A DNA stretch of 64,000 nucleotides from Photobacterium swingsii (lineage in GTDB: Bacteria; Pseudomonadota; Gammaproteobacteria; Enterobacterales; Vibrionaceae), in contig NZ_AP024852.1 in assembly GCF_024346715.1 (NCBI RefSeq), positions 1,798,001-1,862,000 of the forward strand, written 5' to 3'. Shown piece by piece: positions 57,769 through 64,000 of this stretch (positions within the stretch are counted from its first letter, which is position 1; each line of letters starts with the position of its first letter). Both the position numbers and the translations under genes were made by a program. The notes below the pieces were generated by a model. The model searched no databases. It saw only the letters and a program-made list of their open reading frames with translations, and had not been told where the DNA came from.

Positions 57769-58062
57769 ATGAGCAGATTTGAGTGCCTTGAAAGAATTGT
57801 TGACGAATACCGTAAGAAAGTTCGCGACGCTGAGTTCAACAAACAGAATGACAGTGAAGTAGCGAAAGTATTGGTATTATTGGTCGGTAACTCTATGTTT
57901 AGCTTGGCAGATGAATTTGCGGATTGGGTTAACCGTGGTGGCGATCGTTCATACGGTGGTAAGTTCTTCGTTTCTAAGCAGCTAATGACGTTGTTAGAGC
58001 CTGTTACTTTCCGTGGTGTGACTGTGCGCCGTGACTCGATTAAGCTATTCCGCGTGTCTTAA
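57769..58062 (+). CDS. hypothetical protein, small soluble
   Basis: A 97-residue protein, probably soluble and helical at the N-terminus (MSRFECLERIVDEYRKKVRD), with an FADWVNRGGDRSYGGKFFVS middle and a TVRRDSIKLFRVS end. I do not recognise the family. ATG 57769 is used because the preceding bases have TGGTGGTG; the open frame extends to 57712 without another good start. A terminator lies about 95 bases downstream, so an independent transcript is likely. Confidence 0.75.
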   Translation: MSRFECLERIVDEYRKKVRDAEFNKQNDSEVAKVLVLLVGNSMFSLADEFADWVNRGGDRSYGGKFFVSKQLMTLLEPVTFRGVTVRRDSIKLFRVS

Positions 58063-58156
58063 GCTGACCGCATAATAGAAATTCAATGACTTTCATGAAG
58101 AAAAATTGAAGACCAAATTTTTCAATCCAGCTTCATAGACGAAGTATGATTGAACC

Positions 58157-58181
58157 AAAAGGATGCCTCGGCATCCTTTTT
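58157..58181 (+). terminator. intrinsic terminator
   Basis: AAAAGGATGC and GCATCCTTTTT form a 10-bp stem around a CTCG tetraloop with a T5 tail, between the hypothetical gene and the thiopurine methyltransferase gene. Confidence 0.9.
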
Positions 58182-58291
58182 GCGTTTTTAGCACCCACAT
58201 CTTGTGCTACTGGGCGGGATTGGTATGCTAGGGTCAATACAAGCTAGATTAACTCTAGATAAAATAAAAAGTCAGTTAAGAGAAAATCAAA

Positions 58292-58948
58292 ATGGATGCA
58301 GAATTTTGGCATAGCCGTTGGGCTGAAAATCGTATTGGATTTCATTTGGATGATGCAAACCCACTACTATTAAAATATTGGTCAGCATTAGGCGCTACCC
58401 GAGAAGACAGTGTGTTAGTGCCTATGTGTGGCAAATCTATCGATTTGGATTGGCTGGCGCAAAAGCACAGTCATGTTATCGGCGTTGAGCTGAGCCAGAT
58501 AGCAGTACGTGCGTTTTTTGCTGAGCACCTGTATACGCCAATGGTGATAGAGCAGGGCAATGGCCAAGCTGTTTATGAATTTGATGAAATTAAAATTCAT
58601 TGTGGTGACTTCTTCACAGTACAGGTTGAACCGACAGATGTGGTTTACGATCGTGCAGCACTGATAGCTATGCCTAAAACGCTTCGTAAGCAATATGCTG
58701 ATCGTTTATTATCCTTGACTAAACCTGGTGGTCGAATTTTGCTTATTACGCTGGATTACCCGCAAGAGCAGCTAAATGGGCCTCCATTCTCGGTTGATGA
58801 AGCGGAAGTAAATGCGTTATTTGAAGGCTGTAAGATCACACTCCTTGAGCGTGATGATAAAGATGAGTCTCATCCTCGACGTCAGCAAGGTATCTCACGT
58901 TTTGCTGAAGAAGCTTGGTTAATTGAAACGCCAACTTTAGCGCTGTAA
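58292..58948 (+). CDS. tpm: thiopurine S-methyltransferase
   Basis: A 218-residue thiopurine methyltransferase. The diagnostic start DAEFWHSRWAENRIGFHLDD, the VPMCGKSIDLDWLA block (SAM loop), VIGVELSQIAVRAFF, and YDRAALIAMPKTLRKQYA all match the bacterial TPMT family, with the usual length. These enzymes transfer methyl groups from SAM to thiol-containing and also to selenium or tellurium compounds, possibly for detoxification. ATG 58292 follows TTAAGAGAAAATCAAA. A terminator follows. Confidence 0.96.
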   Translation: MDAEFWHSRWAENRIGFHLDDANPLLLKYWSALGATREDSVLVPMCGKSIDLDWLAQKHSHVIGVELSQIAVRAFFAEHLYTPMVIEQGNGQAVYEFDEIKIHCGDFFTVQVEPTDVVYDRAALIAMPKTLRKQYADRLLSLTKPGGRILLITLDYPQEQLNGPPFSVDEAEVNALFEGCKITLLERDDKDESHPRRQQGISRFAEEAWLIETPTLAL

Positions 58949-58965
58949 GAGAAGCCATTAACGAT

Positions 58966-58992
58966 AAAAGAGGAGCATGATGCTCCTTTTTT
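58966..58992 (+). terminator. intrinsic terminator of tpm
   Basis: AAAGAGGAGCA and TGCTCCTTTTTT form a stem of about 6-9 bp with a TGA loop and T6 tail. Confidence 0.85.
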
Positions 58993-59363
58993 GTATCGGT
59001 TCTTAATAAGAAAGTGATCATGATGATACGTTAATGGAATCACCACCCGATAGATTGCCTAATTAACCAGCACAGAAATCCATTTATTGATGAAATTATC
59101 AGAGCGAGATCAACTTTTTGATAATTATTCTTATTTGATTTTTTGCGAGCAATATATCGCTTTGTGGTATTTTCCTGTATAAACCCCACCTTGTATTTTT
59201 CAGCGGTATAATTTCTACTGGCTTGATTCTAAATGGGTTTATCTTATTTTTGTGGTGAGTGTTTTTTATTGTTATATGCCATTTGGTACCGACTTTGGCT
59301 GAGTTGATGCTTTTTAGTCAAGGTGCTAATTTCTGGGACTGTTCCCAGAGAATGGATTTTAAA
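58993..59363. other. gene-free AT-rich stretch upstream of the toxin gene
   Basis: No credible coding sequence before the toxin start. An upstream in-frame ATG-like start at 59259 would add 35 non-signal residues and is not chosen. The stretch is AT-rich and presumably holds the toxin promoter. Confidence 0.4.
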
Positions 59364-60341
59364 ATGAATAATAAAATACTAATGCCTGTTATTTTGGGCC
59401 TTGCAGCTGCCTCCGCAACATCTGTTTCTGCTAATGAGGTTGTTGAAAGTATTATCCTCGATGACGTCAGTTTAAATGGTTATGTAAAGAAAAGCTTTGA
59501 AGTTAAGTTTGAAAGCGAGCCAGAGCTTTTCCCGTATGCTTTTCGTGGTAGCCGGGTGCAAATGAAGCTACTGATTGAACTGTTTCATAACACTAATAAC
59601 GGTAAAAAAGCTGCCCGTGTTGTCACCTTGGGCAATGGTTATGTTCCAGGTCAGTCAGGTGTGGATCTAACATATGATGCGCCATTGCTTGCGCGCTTTA
59701 CTCAAAATTACCCCGTAACGTTTGATTACAGCATCTACCAGGCTGGCGGCACACCTATTTTTGGAGATGATTATTCGCCTCAGAATGAAACTACGGATGT
59801 GTCTGTATCGACGACGACTGTTGCACCAACTATTGGCTTAACAGCAACAGTGACGCCAGGTGCAGCTCCAAGTTTTGGTGGTTCATTAGGCAGCCAGCTT
59901 GGTGTGGCGTATACCTCCCGCTATTCAAGCAAAGATTATGTAACAGCGGTCAAACCTTCTGTTGGTAATGCTCGTGGTACAGGTGTGAAGTGGACGACAT
60001 CGCTTAGTCAGTTATACACCAATGATTATCAGTATTACGGGAAATGGGCAGGTGTTTATCATTACACCGATTGTTATAACGAAAACTTGTTGCCAGAAGA
60101 GAATTTACCGCGTTTGATTTATGGCTTTAAACCAAAGTTTCAATATGTGTTTACCCCTGAGCTAGAACGAGGTACTGAACCAAAAACACAGATGATTGTT
60201 CGTGCAGGTATGAAACAAGTCGAGGAAGGGTTTAGTCGTAGCGCGTGTACTTGGTCTGATTACGGTACAAAAACGCATTACACCGAAGCTCAAGTTCGTT
60301 TTGCTATCGACTGGGATGAGCTAACGGTACAACCTTATTAA
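59364..60341 (+). CDS. leukocidin/hemolysin family beta-barrel pore-forming toxin
   Basis: A 325-residue secreted protein with a signal peptide (1-23). Several blocks match the Staphylococcus leukocidin/alpha-hemolysin beta-pore-forming fold: a stem-like Ser/Thr/Gly-rich stretch about 145-185, YSSKDYVTAVKP (187-198), GTGVKWTTSL, NLPRLIYGFKPKFQYVFTPE near 247-266 (compare LSSGFSPDFATVIT), and a C-terminal FAIDWDELTV typical of the rim/beta-sandwich end. There is no lectin extension as in Vibrio cholerae cytolysin. Two cysteines (237, 295) may pair. ATG 59364 is used; ATG 59352 is possible. Confidence 0.82.
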   Translation: MNNKILMPVILGLAAASATSVSANEVVESIILDDVSLNGYVKKSFEVKFESEPELFPYAFRGSRVQMKLLIELFHNTNNGKKAARVVTLGNGYVPGQSGVDLTYDAPLLARFTQNYPVTFDYSIYQAGGTPIFGDDYSPQNETTDVSVSTTTVAPTIGLTATVTPGAAPSFGGSLGSQLGVAYTSRYSSKDYVTAVKPSVGNARGTGVKWTTSLSQLYTNDYQYYGKWAGVYHYTDCYNENLLPEENLPRLIYGFKPKFQYVFTPELERGTEPKTQMIVRAGMKQVEEGFSRSACTWSDYGTKTHYTEAQVRFAIDWDELTVQPY

Positions 60342-60368
60342 CTTTAATCTACTTTTAGTGTTGTAATT

Positions 60369-60405
60369 AACAGTCACTTGGTTACAGGGTAACTAAGTGA
60401 CTGTT
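60369..60405. terminator. bidirectional terminator between toxin gene and purT
   Basis: AACAGTCACTTGGTTAC pairs with GTAACTAAGTGACTGTT in a 17-bp stem with one mismatch; the flanking A and T residues allow use from both converging genes. Confidence 0.75.
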
Positions 60406-60426
60406 TGAGCATTATCAAATACTCGA

Positions 60427-61602
60427 TCAGAAAATGACTTTAATATCAGCAGCAGTTGCAACTGCATCTTCAATCGCTTTTTTTGTACTGTCACGACGTG
60501 TTAACGCAACACCTAAGCGGCGGCGACCGTCAATTTCAGGTTTAGCAAATAAACGCACTTGTGTATGTGGACGTGCTAGTGCCGCTGTTAAGTTGTCAAA
60601 GCGAATATTCTGAGATGTGCCTTCTGCAAGGACTACAGCAGACGCTGATGGGCCAAACTGGTTAATGCTGTTAATCGGTAAGCCTAAGAATGCTCGTACG
60701 TGTAGCGCGAATTCAGAGAGCTCTTGTGAGATAAGCGTAACCATGCCAGTGTCGTGTGGGCGAGGGGATACTTCACTAAAGAGTACTTCATCACCTTTAA
60801 TAAATAGCTCCACACCGAATAAGCCATAACCACCCAATGCGTTAACCACTTTTTCTGACACTGTTTGCGCTGCAGCCAGTGCTTTGTCAGACATTTGCTG
60901 TGGCTGCCATGACTCGCGGTAGTCACCATCTTCTTGACGATGGCCGATTGGGGCACAGAAATGCACGCCATCAGCCGCACGAACCGTTAGTAGAGTGATT
61001 TCGTAGTCAAATTCAACAAAACCCTCGACGATAACGCGACCAGCACCGGCACGACCGCCTTCTTGCGCATACTTCCAAGCTGATTCGATATCGGCTGGTG
61101 TTTTAATCACGCTCTGACCTTTACCTGATGAGCTCATAATAGGTTTAACCACACAAGGTGTACCAATGCGCTCTACTGAGGCAACGAAATCATCATATTG
61201 TTCTGAAAACTCGTAAGGTGAGGTTGGAATCGCTAATGTTTCCGCGGCTAATCGACGAATCCCCTCACGGTTCATGGTGAGTTTTGTTGCATTTGCTGTA
61301 GGTACAACATTTACGCCTTCCGCTTCAAGCTCAACCAATGTATCCGTCGCGATTGCTTCAATTTCAGGTACAACGTAATGCGGCTTTTCTAACGTAATAA
61401 TACGTTTTAATGCTTCGCTATCTAACATATCAATGACGTGACTGCGGTGCGCCACATGCATAGCTGGTGCATCTGCATAGCGATCTACTGCAATGATCTC
61501 TAAACCTAAACGTTGGCACTCAATGGCAACTTCTTTACCTAACTCACCAGAACCAAGAAGAAGAACACGTGTTGCATCAGGGCGGGTAGCTGAACCTAAC
61601 AT
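60427..61602 (-). CDS. purT: formate-dependent phosphoribosylglycinamide formyltransferase (GAR transformylase 2)
   Basis: A 391-residue PurT, an ATP-grasp enzyme converting GAR, formate and ATP to formyl-GAR in de novo purine synthesis. The N-terminal ATP-grasp start [40 protein letters not shown] (ATP-binding lysine region), [15 protein letters not shown], and [17 protein letters not shown] are all hallmarks, and length matches E. coli. A PurR-type box and a sigma-70-like promoter lie about 60 bases upstream. ATG 61602 is the start. Confidence 0.97.
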   Translation of the reverse strand: MLGSATRPDATRVLLLGSGELGKEVAIECQRLGLEIIAVDRYADAPAMHVAHRSHVIDMLDSEALKRIITLEKPHYVVPEIEAIATDTLVELEAEGVNVVPTANATKLTMNREGIRRLAAETLAIPTSPYEFSEQYDDFVASVERIGTPCVVKPIMSSSGKGQSVIKTPADIESAWKYAQEGGRAGAGRVIVEGFVEFDYEITLLTVRAADGVHFCAPIGHRQEDGDYRESWQPQQMSDKALAAAQTVSEKVVNALGGYGLFGVELFIKGDEVLFSEVSPRPHDTGMVTLISQELSEFALHVRAFLGLPINSINQFGPSASAVVLAEGTSQNIRFDNLTAALARPHTQVRLFAKPEIDGRRRLGVALTRRDSTKKAIEDAVATAADIKVIF

Positions 61603-61639
61603 TGATAATCCTTACGAATGAGTATGTAAACTGCGTGCG

Positions 61640-61667
61640 ATCATACCTGATTTTAGCTTTCGCGCAA
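61640..61667 (-). promoter_or_regulatory. predicted sigma-70 promoter of purT
   Basis: On the minus strand, -35-like TTGCGC and -10-like TATGAT are separated by 16 bases, with -10 about 35 bases before the start codon. The PurR box overlaps the -35 element. Confidence 0.5.
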
Positions 61668-61677
61668 ACGATTGCGC
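61662..61677. promoter_or_regulatory. PurR operator upstream of purT
   Basis: GCGCAAACGATTGCGC is a 16-bp palindrome with perfect six-base arms and fits the PurR consensus ACGCAAACGTTTNCNT at its core. It lies 60 bases upstream of purT, a known PurR target in enterobacteria. Confidence 0.8.
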
Positions 61678-61918
61678 GGTTGTTTGCGAGTGCTTGGCTA
61701 AGAGTTAATCAGACGACAGGATAAGTAAGAGCTACTTACTGATTTATTACTGTGCATATTGGTTTATCAGAAAACGTTCCTTTGCTTTTGTAAAATGATT
61801 GTCAGAGTTTAGGTGCTAAGCTCGTTAAACAAGGTACGAACCGCTAGAGTATAGGTATTCAGCAGGGAAGCTCAGTGCTCCTGTTTTGTTTTGAGCGTCA
61901 TAAATAGGTAAATAACCA

Positions 61919-62323
61919 ATGAAAAAGTTGTTAGTGGGTTTAGCATTGATTGCAGCCGTTCCTTTCTCGGCACACGCATCAAAAGGTATCGGTGTGTTTT
62001 TGGGTAGCCCGATGTCTGGCATTCAATATAAACATGACGATTTACGTCTTTCATTGGGTGTTGAAAAGTTTGGTGTCGCATTTGATAAAACATTTAACCT
62101 AGGTTCATTAACGGATAACCGCAAACTTGATAGCTTATACACTTTCGTTGGTGCTCAGTACGTTGATCACCACAATAAGAAAGTAGGTGTGCGTTCTGGC
62201 GTAGGGTTTGAACTGCCGATCAATAGTTTCGAGCTTTATGGTGAGTTAGGTCCATCTTTGTATGTGGTTGAAGAAGTAGATTTGGATCTTGAAGCTGCAT
62301 TGGGCTTTCGTATTCGTTTCTGA
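61919..62323 (+). CDS. small outer-membrane beta-barrel-like protein
   Basis: A 134-residue protein with a signal peptide (about 1-20, ending SAHA). The mature part alternates hydrophobic and polar residues in strands typical of outer-membrane barrels: GIGVFLGSPMSGIQYKH, LRLSLGVEKFGVAF, VGVRSGVGFELPI, and an ending LEAALGFRIRF with a terminal Phe, the usual barrel-assembly signal. The specific function is unknown. ATG 61919 follows AGGTAAATAACCA. A terminator follows. Confidence 0.8.
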   Translation: MKKLLVGLALIAAVPFSAHASKGIGVFLGSPMSGIQYKHDDLRLSLGVEKFGVAFDKTFNLGSLTDNRKLDSLYTFVGAQYVDHHNKKVGVRSGVGFELPINSFELYGELGPSLYVVEEVDLDLEAALGFRIRF

Positions 62324-62351
62324 TTTGATGAGTTAGCATTGAATTGAAAGC

Positions 62352-62385
62352 AAAACGCCACCTTCATTGAAGGTGGCGTTTTTGT
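62352..62385 (+). terminator. intrinsic terminator of the outer-membrane protein gene
   Basis: AAAACGCCACCTTC and GAAGGTGGCGTTTTT form a 14-bp stem with an ATT loop and a T5 tail, 29 bases after the stop. The neighbouring gene converges. Confidence 0.92.
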
Positions 62386-62407
62386 ATATTCTAAAAAATA
62401 AATATCG

Positions 62408-63331
62408 TTATTTCTTACGACTTTCCCAATGGGTAATGAAGGCAACGGAAGCAATAATGATCGCAGCGCCTAGCCATAATCGCCCTGGTGGTGCCCAACC
62501 AAATACAATCCAGCCAGCAAGAACATTTAGCGGCAATTTTGCGTGATCAAAAGGTTGCACAAACGACGCGTCAGCAACGGCATAGGCTTTCGCGATGGCC
62601 CATTGCGCTAATCCGGTTAACAGACCAGCCCCGACTAAGAGTCCCCAGGTTTCTAGCGAGCTTGGCATTGTAAAGTCAGGCACGGCTAGCAAAATATTGA
62701 AAGGTGTTATCAGCAGCAGTAGGTAGACAACCATAGTGGTTGGAGAATCGTGCGCTGACATTTTTTTTACCATAAGCGAATAACTTGCCCAGAAGAACGC
62801 AGCCCCAACTGGCAGTAGTGTGGCCCAGCTAAAATCATCACTCCAAGGCTCAAGAATGATCATTGCGCCGACAAAGCCAGCGACCGTCGCGAACCAGCGG
62901 GCGGCGCCTACGCGTTCACGTAAGAAAAGGCCTGAGCCTATGGTGGCGAATAATGGTGAGGTCATTAGCAGAGCGATACCCTGCCAAATAGGAACAGGAT
63001 AAGCTAACGCCCATAGCCATAGTTGAATACCGATAACGGAAAGAAATACCCGAAAACAGTGTAAACCGAAATGTTGGGTGCGCAGTGCTTGGCGTAGCCC
63101 TAATGATTTAAGCCAAGGTAACATTGCAATTAAGGCAATAAAGTATTGAATAAATGCAACGGTAGTCGAAGGCAGGTGAAGTTTCACGCTCAGTACTTGA
63201 GCTAGGCTATTTACAATGGCAAACGCTAAGCCTGCGGTGAGCATCCAGCTCGCACCTTGGATTGGATTATGATGTTGAGACATGAGTAAGGGCACTGTCT
63301 GATGAATAGTGTGAATAATTTGCAGAATCAT
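62408..63331 (-). CDS. EamA/DMT family transporter
   Basis: A 307-residue integral membrane protein of the drug/metabolite transporter (EamA) family, with about 10 predicted spans in two repeated halves (first half from about 28 to 150; second from about 168). Typical pieces: PIWQGIALLMTSPLFATIGS and GLAQWAIAKAYAVADASFV. Substrate unknown. ATG 63331 follows a weak CAGG; ATG 63283 (MSQHHNP) is an alternative with a worse ribosome site. The C-terminal end lies next to a terminator of the converging outer-membrane gene. Confidence 0.88.
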   Translation of the reverse strand: MILQIIHTIHQTVPLLMSQHHNPIQGASWMLTAGLAFAIVNSLAQVLSVKLHLPSTTVAFIQYFIALIAMLPWLKSLGLRQALRTQHFGLHCFRVFLSVIGIQLWLWALAYPVPIWQGIALLMTSPLFATIGSGLFLRERVGAARWFATVAGFVGAMIILEPWSDDFSWATLLPVGAAFFWASYSLMVKKMSAHDSPTTMVVYLLLLITPFNILLAVPDFTMPSSLETWGLLVGAGLLTGLAQWAIAKAYAVADASFVQPFDHAKLPLNVLAGWIVFGWAPPGRLWLGAAIIIASVAFITHWESRKK

Positions 63332-63366
63332 ACGCCTGTGAACTTATATCACCAAGCACAAATGAA

Positions 63367-63397
63367 AAAAGCGATGCCAATAAGGGACATCGCTTTT
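63367..63397 (-). terminator. terminator of the cytidine deaminase gene
   Basis: AAAAGCGATG and CATCGCTTTT form a 10-bp stem; the A6 run on + gives a T-run on the minus strand. It lies 41 bases downstream of the cdd stop. Confidence 0.8.
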
Positions 63398-63437
63398 CTG
63401 CTGTAACTAAAACTGTCTTTAACAGATACCGTATAAC

Positions 63438-64000
63438 TTACAGTGCGCTATAAGTTAATGGAATATCTGGGTTGAGTGCTTCTAGTGTATTTTGTGTATC
63501 AGCAAGGTGGCTAATACTACTACTTTGTTCAACAAGTGCGGCTTCAGCAATGCGGTTTAATTCGTAGCCCGCCATATTCATGTTGATTAGTGCAACTTGC
63601 AACGGTGGAAGACTTGGGTTGAATGCCGCATTCTCAGCGTACATGCCAACAAAAATACGACCGTCATCAGCTTTTAAAGCAACGCCACTGAAGTTCTTGG
63701 TATAAGGCGCATGAGCACGGTTAGCAGCTTGACACGCGGCTTGAACAAGCTCGCTTTCTTCTTCAACGCCTAGACCGTGATTTTTTTCAGCTAAGAGTCT
63801 ATCAGTGATACCTAGATCGCTTGGGCCGAATGACTCTGGTAAGTATTGTTGCAGTGTCTTTTCTTCTCGCTCTGGCAGCTGAACTTTAATTGTGTCAGCA
63901 GTGCTAAGTTCATTCATGAATTGGCGACAATGACCGCAAGGGCTGTAATTGATGGTGATATCTTTAACACCCGTTTCGCCTTTAACCCAAGCGTGACTAA
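63438..64000 (-). CDS. cdd: cytidine deaminase, 5' end beyond the window
   Basis: The C-terminal 187 or so residues of an E. coli-type cytidine deaminase (about 294 residues), which converts cytidine and deoxycytidine to uridine compounds. In the frame up to the window edge, the zinc motif [15 protein letters not shown] is present, and [20 protein letters not shown] follows; the catalytic His-Ala-Glu lies outside. The second, non-catalytic domain starts around the [13 protein letters not shown] segment and ends normally. No start is visible in the window. It is followed by a terminator. Confidence 0.93.
   Translation of the reverse strand, partial: SHAWVKGETGVKDITINYSPCGHCRQFMNELSTADTIKVQLPEREEKTLQQYLPESFGPSDLGITDRLLAEKNHGLGVEEESELVQAACQAANRAHAPYTKNFSGVALKADDGRIFVGMYAENAAFNPSLPPLQVALINMNMAGYELNRIAEAALVEQSSSISHLADTQNTLEALNPDIPLTYSAL

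Overview
The window looks like chromosomal DNA of a gammaproteobacterium of the family Vibrionaceae, most likely Photobacterium or a close relative. The base composition is moderately AT-rich. The gene content fits this family: a CCGSCS-motif small protein, a HopJ-family protein, a modular GH18 chitinase, an E. coli-type cytidine deaminase, purT behind a PurR-type box, and many short GNAT, Nudix, GFA and methyltransferase genes. The genus is an inference. No rRNA, tRNA, CRISPR array, insertion sequence or phage gene was recognised.

Region 1 (about 1-11 kb, all genes on +) is a run of small, unrelated accessory genes. Several of the gaps resemble integron attC sites of the Vibrio (VCR) type. 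The best are at 1382-1503 and 3684-3806, with weaker, truncated or half sites at 82-204, 2215-2341, 5231-5263, 7405-7500 and 10657-10697. I read this as a partly decayed cassette array; no integrase lies in the window. It ends with a small membrane-protein gene broken by a 10-bp tandem duplication and an RDD protein.

Region 2 (about 11.7-19 kb): after a 1.1-kb gene-free stretch with three GTTTC/GAAAC palindromes comes the PEP-dependent dihydroxyacetone kinase operon dhaKLM. Its DhaM carries a complete Enzyme I. The DhaR regulator is encoded convergently.

Region 3 (about 19-38.9 kb) is a mosaic of small accessory operons: GNAT-Nudix-GNAT; a LysR regulator divergent from an MFS exporter plus UbiC-like protein; a siderophore-interacting protein behind a Fur-like box; a GST; a nitrilase; methyltransferases; a penicillin-binding-type serine hydrolase; an uncharacterised histidine-containing protein; a membrane-anchored hydrolase; a second signal peptidase I; a LysE exporter; an NAD(P)-binding protein and a peptide deformylase flanking two Fur-like boxes; and a predicted exported intradiol dioxygenase.

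Region 4 (about 39-53.9 kb) holds ppiB, an 849-residue chitinase with two chitin-binding and four Ig-like modules, a PhnD-type binding protein paired with a hybrid histidine kinase, a 55-residue CCGSCS protein, thioredoxin-fold proteins, a ClbS/DfsB-like protein, a YjbR-like protein, an M28 lipoprotein peptidase and a polysaccharide-deacetylase-like protein.

Region 5 (about 54-64 kb) has a POT transporter, a tightly packed DUF4177-YidD-TM2 operon, a YgbA-like protein, thiopurine methyltransferase, a secreted leukocidin/hemolysin-family pore-forming toxin, purT with its PurR box, a small outer-membrane protein, an EamA exporter and the C-terminal part of cytidine deaminase running off the right edge.
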